A DNA stretch of 64,000 bases from positions 1 to 64,000 of the forward strand of contig NZ_AULI01000013.1 of the NCBI RefSeq assembly GCF_000425205.1, given 5' to 3'. The notes beneath the pieces were generated by a model. It was given only the letters and a program-made list of their open reading frames with translations. It did no database searches and was not told the DNA's origin. Positions 33,335 to 42,017 of this stretch are shown here, piece by piece. The position numbers were made by a program, and so were the translations under genes. The stretch is from Pontibacillus halophilus JSM 076056 = DSM 19796 (GTDB lineage: Bacteria > Bacillota > Bacilli > Bacillales > BH030062). The first letter of the stretch is position 1, and each line of letters starts with the position of its first letter.

Positions 33335-34507
33335 ATGAGACATTTTGCTTCGCTATCTGAACTTCAACTCGAAGCACTCTTCTATCAACCACCCACAACA
33401 CTTACAAAATACTCCCCTAAGCAGGAAATTGCGTATGCATTAGGTGCAACGCTCTACATCCCTGCAACTAAAGACCGTCTCTATGAACGGTTAAATTCTT
33501 CCCCTATTCAGGATGCGTCCTCTGTCGTGTTAGATTTAGAAGACGCGATTGGGGATGACGAGGTGAAAGATGCAGAAGACCAACTTCTCCATGAAGTGTG
33601 GTCGATTTATCGTTCTACTCACTCAATGGAGCATCTTCCATTTCTCTTTATCCGTGTACGGTCTCATAAGCAGCTTAAACGCATTGCACAGTCGCTCGGA
33701 GTCGCGTTGACGACGATTACTGGTTTTGTATTTCCGAAGTTTACGACTTCAAATGGAGAGATGTACCTAGAGGGATTGCAGGAGATTCAGGCTACCTATA
33801 ACACGCCTTTATATGCCATGCCGATCATCGAAACACCGGAGTTGATTTACAAAGAAAGTCGGATTGAACAAATGACGGCACTTAAGGAGTTACTGGATCG
33901 ATACCAATCATCTATTTTAAACATTCGTATTGGAGCTACTGATTTGTGTGGGCTATATGGCATTCGTAGAACCACAAACTCTACCATTTATGATATTGGA
34001 CTCATGAAAGATTTCATCTCAGATTTAACAAACTTCTTTGGTAGAAAAGGGGATGCATACACGATTTCAGGACCGGTCTGGGAATTCTTCCAAAGCAATC
34101 GTGTATTGAAGCCTCAAATACGTCAGACTCCATTCCGTCAATCATATGGAGAGACTGGCCTCCATTTGCGCAAGGACATCATCAATGAATATTTAGATGG
34201 TCTTATTCAAGAGGTTCTGTTGGACAAGTTGAACGGGCTAACAGGGAAGACCATTATTCACCCAACACATATCGTTCCTGTCAATGCCCTTCAGGTGGTA
34301 TCAAAGGAAGAATACCTCGATGCGTGTAACATATTGGAGAACAGAGGACGAAACGGCGTCACGAAAAGTCCTTCAGCAAATAAGATGAATGAAATGAAAC
34401 CTCACCAATACTGGGCTGAGGAGATTATTAAAAAATCAAAAGCTTATGGGGTGTTTCAAGATGGACATACATACGTCAGTCTACTCAAAGAACCAGCTTC
34501 CGTATAA
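33335..34507 (+). CDS. HpcH/citrate-lyase-like C-C bond lyase of the Ter biosynthetic module, 390 aa
   Basis: A TIM-barrel lyase related to HpcH/HpaI aldolase and the citrate lyase beta chain. Motifs are SSVVLDLEDAIGDDEV near residues 60-76 (Mg site), FLFIRVRSHKQ and LNIRIGATDLCGLYGIR near 190-206. Related proteins are predicted members of Ter-linked biosynthetic modules (Pfam C-C_Bond_Lyase as I recall). The start is ATG 33335 after TTAGGAGG. Its end overlaps the start of the next gene, so the pair is translationally coupled. Confidence 0.82.
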   Translation: MRHFASLSELQLEALFYQPPTTLTKYSPKQEIAYALGATLYIPATKDRLYERLNSSPIQDASSVVLDLEDAIGDDEVKDAEDQLLHEVWSIYRSTHSMEHLPFLFIRVRSHKQLKRIAQSLGVALTTITGFVFPKFTTSNGEMYLEGLQEIQATYNTPLYAMPIIETPELIYKESRIEQMTALKELLDRYQSSILNIRIGATDLCGLYGIRRTTNSTIYDIGLMKDFISDLTNFFGRKGDAYTISGPVWEFFQSNRVLKPQIRQTPFRQSYGETGLHLRKDIINEYLDGLIQEVLLDKLNGLTGKTIIHPTHIVPVNALQVVSKEEYLDACNILENRGRNGVTKSPSANKMNEMKPHQYWAEEIIKKSKAYGVFQDGHTYVSLLKEPASV

Positions 34508-35825
34508 TGTGCTAGACGACTTGCAAGTAGGGGTATCAGTTGAGCACAACCCTTACGACCTATCAATGGATCAGCTCTTTCAAATGGCAGCCCGCCAAAA
34601 TAAGAAGCGTGCCTATCTTTTTGTGAGTCCTGTACTCGGAAAGCATATACCAGTATCTCCCTATCGTTCGTTGTTAACAGGGGCGTTGCTTGCTGCTAGA
34701 TTAACAGAAGTGGTTTATGATGAACCATTTCCACACCGAGATGAACTGATTAGAGCCTTTCAACAAGAGCATGAGGAACAAGTCATCTATAAACAAGTAC
34801 AGGAAAGTCGTTTTTCTCTACCTGAACGGTCATTATTCATAGGGTTCGCTGAGACTGCCACAGCTCTAGGTCAGTCGGTTTTTGAACATTTCACGAATGC
34901 TCGATATGTGCATACGACAAGAGAGGACCTGGTGGGTATTGCCCCTACATTAAATTTCCAAGAGGAGCATTCTCATGCGACCGACCAGCGTTGTTATGGG
35001 GAAGAAGAATTTACACATGATGGGCCAGTTGTCCTTGTAGATGATGAAATTACGACGGGCAAGACGGCGTTAAATATCATTCGAACCATGCAGGAAACAT
35101 ATCCACGGAGCACATATGTCGTCTTATCCATTCTAGATTGGCGTTCTGAAGAGCATCAACAGCGGTTCCGTAGCGTGGAGGAAGAGCAAGGTATCACCAT
35201 ACATGAAGTTTCGTTGCTTAAGGGGACGATGGAATCACAGGGAGAAGTGCTACTGTCGAATGAACCCGCATCAGAGAGCATTGATGGAGAAACTTCAGTT
35301 CAAGAGATTACAGCACAGCCGTTCAAAGCCTTTCATTCAGATCGGTATGTGCTATCAACCAATGGGGTGGGTGAAGTAAGCGAGCGCCCTTATCTCTCCA
35401 ATACAGGACGATTTGGACTATCAGAATCGGACCAGCTTGCTCTAGAAGAGGCCGCTGCATCATTTGGACTTTATTTAAGAAATGTACGTAAAGGTAGCAA
35501 GACGTTGTGTCTTGGAACTGGTGAATTTATGTATATTCCGATGAAGCTTGCTTCGTATATGGGGGAAGGGGTTCAGTATCAATCGACAACGAGAAGCCCC
35601 ATTCACTTAGCTGATAAGAAGGGATATGCGGTTCAAGCGAAATTGACCTATAAAAGCCCAGAAGATAGAAGTGTCCAACACTTTCTATACAACATGCACC
35701 CCAATCAATATGACGAGGTATTCGTTTTCTTAGAGCGGTCAAGAAGCGAGGAAGAGATGAAGTCTTTCCTCGAAGCCTTAACCTCTACAGGTGTTGAAAC
35801 GATTCACTTGGTAACCTTTAGCTAG
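34461..35825 (+). CDS. Phosphoribosyltransferase with TRSP domain, 454 aa
   Basis: The N-terminal PRTase domain has the PRPP-binding loop VVLVDDEITTGKTALN near residue 190. The C-terminal TRSP domain carries SERPYLSNTGRFGLSESDQ and CLGTGEFMYIPMKLASY. PRTase_2 plus TRSP is the usual order in predicted Ter biosynthetic modules making a nucleoside-like compound. ATG 34461 is preceded by GGGGTG; ATG 34446 is the alternative. It overlaps the lyase gene by 47 bp. No biochemical proof of function is known to me. Confidence 0.82.
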   Translation: MDIHTSVYSKNQLPYNVLDDLQVGVSVEHNPYDLSMDQLFQMAARQNKKRAYLFVSPVLGKHIPVSPYRSLLTGALLAARLTEVVYDEPFPHRDELIRAFQQEHEEQVIYKQVQESRFSLPERSLFIGFAETATALGQSVFEHFTNARYVHTTREDLVGIAPTLNFQEEHSHATDQRCYGEEEFTHDGPVVLVDDEITTGKTALNIIRTMQETYPRSTYVVLSILDWRSEEHQQRFRSVEEEQGITIHEVSLLKGTMESQGEVLLSNEPASESIDGETSVQEITAQPFKAFHSDRYVLSTNGVGEVSERPYLSNTGRFGLSESDQLALEEAAASFGLYLRNVRKGSKTLCLGTGEFMYIPMKLASYMGEGVQYQSTTRSPIHLADKKGYAVQAKLTYKSPEDRSVQHFLYNMHPNQYDEVFVFLERSRSEEEMKSFLEALTSTGVETIHLVTFS

Positions 35826-35839
35826 AAAGGAAGAGCTAC

Positions 35840-36940
35840 ATGATGAACCAGAATGAAATAAAGCGTATGGGGAGTTATCCAGATGAGGACGTCACCTTTC
35901 TATTAAAGAATTTAAATGGGTTAATGAAAGAAGATGACTTAGCCTATCGCGAAAGAGCAATTCAGTCAGGCGTTCATTATTCAGAAATGCTCCCCATTGA
36001 GTATGAGCCCTCAGCTGATTATATGAAACTATTCTATGAATCTTTACAAGATTACAAGCAAGAGGTAGCTATTGCTGTAGGGGCGGTTGCCGAACAACTT
36101 CTCGAGAAGTGGGGAGGTGCATTTACCATTGTATCGCTAGCACGAGCAGGGACGCCGATTGGAATCTTGGTGAAACGGTACTTACGTGATGTACATCATA
36201 TCGATGTTCCTCATTATAGTGTCTCTATTATTCGTGATCGTGGTCTTGATGAACAGGCCATTCATCATATTTTAGAGCGTGAAGGGAATAATTCGATTCA
36301 ATTTGTAGATGGTTGGACTGGAAAAGGCGCAATTACAAAGGAATTAGAGCGGTCTTGTCGTAGATTTAAAGAGGAACAAGGGATTGAACTCGATGATTCG
36401 TTGGCGGTCCTAGCCGACCCAGGCCATTGTTCAGACCTGTTTGGTACGCGGGAAGATTACCTAATTCCTAGTGCATGCTTAAACGCAACGGTATCAGGTC
36501 TTGTCAGTCGAACGGTGTTAAATGAACAGTATATAGCAGAAGACGAATTTCACGGGGCTAAATACTATGAGCACCTAGAAGCTGAGGACGTGTCAAACGA
36601 ATTTGTAGACACCATTACAGAGCAGTTCTCATCTGTTGGAGACGCTGTAAAGTACCGGCTTCAAGAAGTTCGACAACAATCCCGTGCGGACTGGGCTGGT
36701 TGGAATGAAATCGAAGAAATACAAAAGCAGTTTAACATTGAAGATGTAAATCATATTAAGCCTGGTGTAGGTGAGACGACACGTGTGCTGTTAAGACGAG
36801 TACCGTGGAAGATTCTTGTGAAGGACAAGCAGAGTCCTTACTTACATCACGTATTCCAGCTGGCAGAGGAAAAGGGAGTTCCGATTGAAGAGTATAGAGG
36901 GATGTCTTATTCATGCTGTGGATTAATCAAGAAAGTGTGA
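35840..36940 (+). CDS. StiP/PRTase_1 protein with PELOTA-like C-terminus, 366 aa
   Basis: Often annotated as a StiP-family cysteine protease, but the visible motif SIQFVDGWTGKGAITKEL near residues 154-171 is a PRPP-loop type, and family analysis places it with phosphoribosyltransferases. The last 65 residues (from KPGVGETTRVLLRRVPWKIL to CCGLIKKV) resemble an L7Ae/PELOTA RNA-binding-like domain. The ribosome site is AAAGGAAG. It sits 14 bp after the PRTase-TRSP gene and 4 bp before the HAD gene. The protease name should be treated with caution. Confidence 0.8.
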   Translation: MMNQNEIKRMGSYPDEDVTFLLKNLNGLMKEDDLAYRERAIQSGVHYSEMLPIEYEPSADYMKLFYESLQDYKQEVAIAVGAVAEQLLEKWGGAFTIVSLARAGTPIGILVKRYLRDVHHIDVPHYSVSIIRDRGLDEQAIHHILEREGNNSIQFVDGWTGKGAITKELERSCRRFKEEQGIELDDSLAVLADPGHCSDLFGTREDYLIPSACLNATVSGLVSRTVLNEQYIAEDEFHGAKYYEHLEAEDVSNEFVDTITEQFSSVGDAVKYRLQEVRQQSRADWAGWNEIEEIQKQFNIEDVNHIKPGVGETTRVLLRRVPWKILVKDKQSPYLHHVFQLAEEKGVPIEEYRGMSYSCCGLIKKV

Positions 36941-36944
36941 GGCG

Positions 36945-37964
36945 ATGACGTTGATTTTTGCAAGTGACTTAGACCAAACGCTACTATTCTCAGAGCGCAC
37001 GATGAAAGCGCCAAAAGCAAATGTGTATGTAAGTCCGGTTGAATGGATTGATGGCAAAGAGCAATCTTATATGACCTCGACTTCTTCCAACTTACTAAAG
37101 CGAATTCGTGAGGTGGCAACCTTTATTCCTGTCACGACAAGAACGGTTGAACAGTATAAGCGAATTTCCTATATACAAGAGCTCGCTCCTACCTATGCCA
37201 TTACATCAAATGGGGGGACAATCTTAGTGAATGGGGAACCAGACCGTGAGTGGTCGACTAAGATTGAAACGGAAATCCTTGAACAGTGTGCTCCAGCAGA
37301 AAGAATCCTATCAGCGATAGCTTCTGTTGGCAATGGAGACTGGTTGTTACGGCAAAGGCAAGCAGATGGGTTATTCTATTACTTTATCGTTGATGAAGAT
37401 AAGCTTCCTTATAAGGAACTAGATGCGATTGTGGCTTATGCTTTCGAAGAAGGGTGGACTTTAACACCTCAAGGAAAGAAGATGTACTTAATCCCAAACC
37501 CAGTTCGGAAGGAAAGAGCACTTGCTCACGTCTTGGCACAACTAGAGGATTCCTTTCTCGTTACCTCAGGGGATTCTTATCTAGACAAGAATATGCTTAA
37601 AATGGCTGACCAAGCTTACATCCCGAGTCAAAGTCAACTGGCAACTCAGCGAGGAGATGTGCGCGGAGTCATCGTGACCGATGAGCCAGGCATTTTCTCA
37701 AGTGAACAATTGTTGTTAGATGTGCTCTTAATGGCGCAAACAAACTTAGATGCCCCGTCCATTCTAAGTTCGAAGGCTGCTTGTATCCAATGGGGAATTG
37801 ATCCTTCTACGTTAAGAAAGAGGCGAGAAGACTTTCCGAAAGGGACCATCCGTAAATTTGGGTCTTCGTACGCCGTAACGGCCAAGGGGATGTATACGGT
37901 CTTTGGTGAGCCGCTTATAAGAGACTCATATGAGATAATGAAAGAAGGGGGGAACTCGAAATGA
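36945..37964 (+). CDS. HAD-superfamily hydrolase with C-terminal helix-turn-helix-like domain, 339 aa
   Basis: A Cof-like HAD phosphatase. Motif I is FASDLDQTLLFS with the nucleophile Asp in DLDQT, TTRTVEQY follows in the motif II region, and the motif IV-like TSGDSYLDKNML is near residue 210. After residue 260 there is an extra segment (about 273-322: KAACIQWGIDPSTLRKRRED, then RKFGSSYAVTAKGM and YTVFGE). It has the pattern of small helix-turn-helix domains of the HTH_59 type. HAD enzymes in Ter modules usually end near 270 residues. The gene overlaps yceG by 4 bp. The phosphatase call is firm; the DNA-binding call is inference. Confidence 0.8.
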   Translation: MTLIFASDLDQTLLFSERTMKAPKANVYVSPVEWIDGKEQSYMTSTSSNLLKRIREVATFIPVTTRTVEQYKRISYIQELAPTYAITSNGGTILVNGEPDREWSTKIETEILEQCAPAERILSAIASVGNGDWLLRQRQADGLFYYFIVDEDKLPYKELDAIVAYAFEEGWTLTPQGKKMYLIPNPVRKERALAHVLAQLEDSFLVTSGDSYLDKNMLKMADQAYIPSQSQLATQRGDVRGVIVTDEPGIFSSEQLLLDVLLMAQTNLDAPSILSSKAACIQWGIDPSTLRKRREDFPKGTIRKFGSSYAVTAKGMYTVFGEPLIRDSYEIMKEGGNSK

Positions 37965-39601
37965 ATCCTTCCATTAAACAGATTGCAGCTGTTCCGCTTG
38001 AGGATGTACGAGAACGTGAATGGAAAGAGCTCCTACAGAAGCCGTACACGGACCGACATGAAGAACAAGTAAGGGAAGATACGCTTTATATTGGTCAACT
38101 CATCATTTCAATCCTTGGTGTGTATGAGGATGAAGATGAGTATATGAATGAGTTGTACGACTTAGCGAATGATGAGGACCTGAAGCTAGAAGTCCTAAGT
38201 GAGACGTTAGATAAGCAAATTGAGAATAAGGCTTTTCAAGATTTGCAAGAAATCTGGCGTATTAACCAGCAAGAGCAGCTCTCTGTAAATCGACTTGTGG
38301 CTTTCTTGGACGGCAAGCAGTTACTTCCGAAACTATCAGATTCACTTATGAATCGGCATATTCGAATTCAGTTGATTGAAGTATTAAAGCAGTTTCAACG
38401 TGTTCATGAGAAAGGGTTGCAAGATGGGGACTTCCGTCGTGTGTTGTTCGACCTTGTGAAGTTCTCGCTCAATCATTTAGAGCCTTGGCTTGAGAGCAAC
38501 AGTGAAGAAGGATTGTTTCCGCGTGTGCTATGGTATGGGGAAGCGACGAAGAGCCAGAGCTATTTTCTATACTTCTTATATCTAATTGGTGCTGACCTCA
38601 TCTTCTATCATCCGAACAAGGAAGACATATTTAGTCACGTTAATCTGGAAGTGGACTATTCACTCGTTGAAACATTGCCACAGCAACAAGAACCTACGTC
38701 TTTCCCGACAGAGCGGAAGAAGCGAAGTGCTACCGTCGCCTATAAAGCGTCACAAGAAATGGACCGAGTACTCCATCACGATAATTCCATGCTCTACAAG
38801 CCTTGGCAATTTCGGCAATATGCCCCCATGTCCATTACGATGAAGACCACGTATGATGAAATTTTTATATTGGGCAAGGAGAAAGCTTTCGTACGTCCTC
38901 AGTTCTATGTAGAAGATGGTGTTGTTCATATTCCATCTCTCTTTGCTAAAGTAGTAGGGGTGTCTAATAATCGGGATGAATACTGGTCGCGCATGCAGCA
39001 AATGGCCGATTATAACCCGTCTCATGTGGTCAATGAATTTCCGTTCTCAGAAGAAGTGAAAGGGAACTATCGATTTCATTACACCCACTCTCTTAACACT
39101 GATGGCACGCTCCAAGCGGAGAAAATGATGTCTGGGAACTTCTGGCGTTATAAACAACTACCTAATGGACTACAGACGGGGATTGCGAAGGCCATTGAAC
39201 GAATGTGCTCCAATCCACAGCTGTATCCATTGCCAGGTGAGAGTGAGGAAGACGTAAAAATTTATTTATTTCAACAGGCTACGCAGCTGCCAACTGAATT
39301 CTTGCAGCTACTTCAGAAATTTGATTACGCTCAGGAAGTTCCGAAACTCGTGCTTTATAATAACGAATTGAACGGCGAAATGTCCCGAGCGGATGCTGCG
39401 CGGTTGTTGCTCATGAATGAAGTCGGAGTCGACTTGCTCTTATATAACCCGTCAGGTCACAACGACTTAGAGAGTTATCTGAATGAAGAGCGATTCGATA
39501 CCCATATGCTAGAGGAAATGTGCTTTGGACTTGATTATAAAGAAAGTTACGGATTGAAAGACCGATTGCGTTCGAAAATTAAACGATTTTTAGGAGAGTG
39601 A
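37961..39601 (+). CDS. yceG: YceG-family protein of the Ter/yce stress operon, 546 aa
   Basis: A large soluble protein of the YceG_bac family, listed as a putative component of the Ter biosynthetic module; biochemical role unknown. It begins MNPSIKQIAAVPLEDVRERE from ATG 37961 (ribosome site AAGGGGGG). There are no membrane segments. Blocks such as WYGEATKSQSYFLYFLYLIG and LIFYHPNKEDIF suggest a Rossmann-like fold with metal or nucleotide binding, but I cannot assign residues. It overlaps the HAD gene by 4 bp and is followed by telA after 4 bp, as yceG-yceH in B. subtilis. Confidence 0.85.
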   Translation: MNPSIKQIAAVPLEDVREREWKELLQKPYTDRHEEQVREDTLYIGQLIISILGVYEDEDEYMNELYDLANDEDLKLEVLSETLDKQIENKAFQDLQEIWRINQQEQLSVNRLVAFLDGKQLLPKLSDSLMNRHIRIQLIEVLKQFQRVHEKGLQDGDFRRVLFDLVKFSLNHLEPWLESNSEEGLFPRVLWYGEATKSQSYFLYFLYLIGADLIFYHPNKEDIFSHVNLEVDYSLVETLPQQQEPTSFPTERKKRSATVAYKASQEMDRVLHHDNSMLYKPWQFRQYAPMSITMKTTYDEIFILGKEKAFVRPQFYVEDGVVHIPSLFAKVVGVSNNRDEYWSRMQQMADYNPSHVVNEFPFSEEVKGNYRFHYTHSLNTDGTLQAEKMMSGNFWRYKQLPNGLQTGIAKAIERMCSNPQLYPLPGESEEDVKIYLFQQATQLPTEFLQLLQKFDYAQEVPKLVLYNNELNGEMSRADAARLLLMNEVGVDLLLYNPSGHNDLESYLNEERFDTHMLEEMCFGLDYKESYGLKDRLRSKIKRFLGE

Positions 39602-39605
39602 GTTC

Positions 39606-40685
39606 ATGTCTCAACAAACAACTGATGTTCAGCCAATTGAAGATCAACTGTCAGAAGACAAAGCGAATGAGTTAAAGCAGGAATTGAGAAAGGATCCAGA
39701 AGTACAGCGAATTAAAGACACGATTGATGAGCGTCAACAAACGGAATTGCTCTCATTTGGTCAAGAGCCTGCTAATGAAATCTCACAGTTCTCTGACAAA
39801 ATTTTAGGAACGATGAAGAATTCTAGCATGGAAGACTCCAGCAAGTTGTTGAAACAACTTAGCAAAGTAATGGAGAAGTTCGATAAGAAAGACTTTGAAG
39901 AAAACAAAGGGCTATTCAATAAAGTATTTGGTCGTGGTAAGAAGATGATTGAGAAAATCTTCGATAAGTACCAATCACTTGGTGGCGAAATTGAAAAAAT
40001 TAACGTCGAAATCTCTAAATATAGAGATGAGATGGTGGATAACACCCATAATCTAGAAGACATGTACGAACGGAACTATCAATTTTATTTAGACCTAGAG
40101 AAATACATTACTGCAGGACAACTGAAGCAAGAAGAACTTCAGCAACAAATTCAACAGCTTGAAGGGAAGGCTGGAGAAGGTAATCAGCGGGCTTCTATGG
40201 AACTCGAAACACTGAAAAATGGTGCTGAACTATTAGACCAACGAGTGTATGACTTACAGATGGCACAAATGGTCGCCTTCCAACAGGCTCCGCAAATTCG
40301 TCTTCTGCAGCGCGGGAACACGAAACTCGTGAATAAGATTAACTCTGCCTTTGTTACAACGATTCCAATCTTTAAGACGAGCGTGATTCAAGCTGTCGCA
40401 GCGAAAAGGCAAAAGCTTGTGGCTGATAGCATGAGTGAGCTAGACCGAAGAACGAATGAGATGTTGAAGCGAAACGCGCAAAATGTATCAGACCAGAGTC
40501 GTCAGATTGCAGAATTGGCTGGCGGACCATCTATTAAAATCGAAACGATTGAAGAATCCTTTAACACGATTGTTCAAGGGATGCAGGATACGAAGGCTAT
40601 TGAGGACGAGAATACGCGAATTCGAGAAGAAGGACGTAAACGCGTATTAGAGCTTCAGGAAAACTTTAAAAAGAAACACGGGTAA
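39606..40685 (+). CDS. yceH: TelA-family toxic anion resistance protein, 359 aa
   Basis: A mainly alpha-helical, coiled-coil protein of the TelA family, linked to tellurite, antimicrobial and nisin tolerance. Typical stretches are MVDNTHNLEDMYERNYQFYL, LQMAQMVAFQQAPQIRLLQ and LVNKINSAFVTTIPIFKTSV. Length is normal. The start is ATG 39606 after GGAGAG. It is the last gene of the ter operon and is followed by a strong terminator. Confidence 0.93.
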   Translation: MSQQTTDVQPIEDQLSEDKANELKQELRKDPEVQRIKDTIDERQQTELLSFGQEPANEISQFSDKILGTMKNSSMEDSSKLLKQLSKVMEKFDKKDFEENKGLFNKVFGRGKKMIEKIFDKYQSLGGEIEKINVEISKYRDEMVDNTHNLEDMYERNYQFYLDLEKYITAGQLKQEELQQQIQQLEGKAGEGNQRASMELETLKNGAELLDQRVYDLQMAQMVAFQQAPQIRLLQRGNTKLVNKINSAFVTTIPIFKTSVIQAVAAKRQKLVADSMSELDRRTNEMLKRNAQNVSDQSRQIAELAGGPSIKIETIEESFNTIVQGMQDTKAIEDENTRIREEGRKRVLELQENFKKKHG

Positions 40686-40707
40686 GTTAGAACCCACCCG
40701 AGAACGT

Positions 40708-40738
40708 ATCGCGACATGAATAGTGTCGCGATTTTTTT
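40708..40738 (+). terminator. Terminator of the ter operon
   Basis: Stem ATCGCGACA/TGTCGCGAT with a 7-nt loop and seven T. Confidence 0.92.
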
Positions 40739-40781
40739 GTATACTTTTGGGTAGGGACGTCATCGTAAAGGAGTTTGAATC

Positions 40782-41504
40782 ATGACAGAGAAGCCTCGAA
40801 AAGGTTGGGTGATGAAGCAGCAGTGGAATCATTTGTTGTTTCTTCACTACCCCATTCATCCAGAACACTTACAACCCTTTCTACCAGAATCGTTAACAGT
40901 AGACACATTTGAAGGACAGGCTTGGATTGGGATTGTTCCCTTTGAGATGAGTCAGATTCGTTTCAAGGGGCTACCTGTAGTCCCGTTTGTCTCTTCTCTT
41001 TATGAACTGAATGTTAGAACGTACGTAACGTACAAAGGAGAGCGTGGGGTATACTTTTTCAGTTTGGATGCGAACCACGTTCTAGGGGTGCAAATTGCCA
41101 GGTCAATATTTCACTTACCGTATTTCCGGGCGAAGATGAGAATGGAGAGGATGGGTGAGAAATGGGAGTTCTCGAGTAGGAGGACACATGAGGGGAAGGG
41201 TAACCCTGCTTTTCACCTTTCTTATAGTGGTGGAGAGAAGTTACACATTGATGGGAGAAGAACATTAGTAAATTGGTTAACAGAGCGATATTGCTTATTT
41301 AATGTTCACAACGGATTTGTGTATAAGGGAAAGATAGATCATAATAAGTGGGAGCTTCGAGAGGGACACTATGAAATTGAGAAGAATGAGCTGTTGCAAC
41401 CGTTCCAATACACATTTACAGAAGCGCCGATTGCTCACTATTCTGAGGTTCTAGAGTCATATATTTATCCATTTGAGAAAGAAGCGGTCCAAGCAGGGGA
41501 ATAG
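40782..41504 (+). CDS. DUF2071 family protein (YqjF-like), 240 aa
   Basis: Family start WVMKQQWNHLLFLHYPIHPEHLQPFLPE and the conserved VPFEMSQIRFKGLPVVPFVSS, ELNVRTYVTYKGERGVYFFS. The fold is related to acetoacetate decarboxylase; biochemical role unknown. The ribosome site is AAAGGAG before ATG 40782. It stands as a single-gene unit between two operons, with a stem-loop over its stop codon. Confidence 0.85.
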   Translation: MTEKPRKGWVMKQQWNHLLFLHYPIHPEHLQPFLPESLTVDTFEGQAWIGIVPFEMSQIRFKGLPVVPFVSSLYELNVRTYVTYKGERGVYFFSLDANHVLGVQIARSIFHLPYFRAKMRMERMGEKWEFSSRRTHEGKGNPAFHLSYSGGEKLHIDGRRTLVNWLTERYCLFNVHNGFVYKGKIDHNKWELREGHYEIEKNELLQPFQYTFTEAPIAHYSEVLESYIYPFEKEAVQAGE

Positions 41505-41515
41505 CTCCCCTGCTT
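41493..41515 (+). terminator. Stem-loop over the DUF2071 gene stop
   Basis: Stem GCAGGGGA/TCCCCTGC with a 5-nt loop; weak T content after it. It overlaps the stop codon. Confidence 0.55.
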
Positions 41516-41574
41516 GTCGTGTTAGTGAGGGGGTGAGGATTCTATGTATTAGATAAAGAAATAAAATAATAGCA

Positions 41575-41757
41575 TTAAAATCGAGCTTCATTGAACCCTT
41601 CGATGAACCCATCAATAAGCGCCGCACTTATTCCTACGCTAATCATTCCAATGCCGACATATACGATTTTCTTACGTTTCAGAGCACGACCAATAAAATA
41701 TAAAGCAATTCCAACGAATAAAACAATGCTAACTAAATTATACATTTCGTAGGACAT
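41575..41757 (-). CDS. Small membrane protein, 60 aa
   Basis: Two hydrophobic helices (LVSIVLFVGIALYFIGRAL and IVYVGIGMISVGISAALIDG) separated by the basic loop KRKK. An excellent ribosome site (AAGGAGGAGG) lies just before ATG at 41757, which makes it a real gene. Transcribed away from the oligopeptide operon. Function unknown. Confidence 0.75.
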   Translation of the reverse strand: MSYEMYNLVSIVLFVGIALYFIGRALKRKKIVYVGIGMISVGISAALIDGFIEGFNEARF

Positions 41758-41930
41758 AAGCCTCCTCCTTCCATAGTGAATTTTACATGTTCTAGTTTAT
41801 GAGAAGTATAAACAGAGTATTAATTTCATTTTAAACTTTTTTATGGGAAGAGAGAAGTACTGAAAAGTAACAATTGTAAGACTATTATTACGAGAATTTT
41901 ACAAAGTTTAGGGAAATTGTCTCAAAACCA

Positions 41931-41989
41931 TTGACTTGACACTTCTGGATAGTATAAGCTATACCCATGTTAATAGTTATCTGAAAATT
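41931..41989 (+). promoter_or_regulatory. Promoter and CodY box of the oligopeptide transporter operon
   Basis: Two overlapping promoter readings: TTGACT (41931) with TATAAG (41953), or TTGACA (41936) with TATACC (41960). Just downstream, AGTTATCTGAAAATT (41975-41989) matches the CodY motif AATTTTCWGAAAATT at 13 of 15 positions. Confidence 0.65.
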
Positions 41990-42017
41990 AATAATATTAG
42001 CAATGGGAGGGTGCACC

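Noticed and set aside
35840-36940. Cysteine protease assignment (StiP)
   Set aside because: No convincing Cys-His protease motif is visible, while a PRPP-loop-like motif is. I kept the family name but not the protease function.
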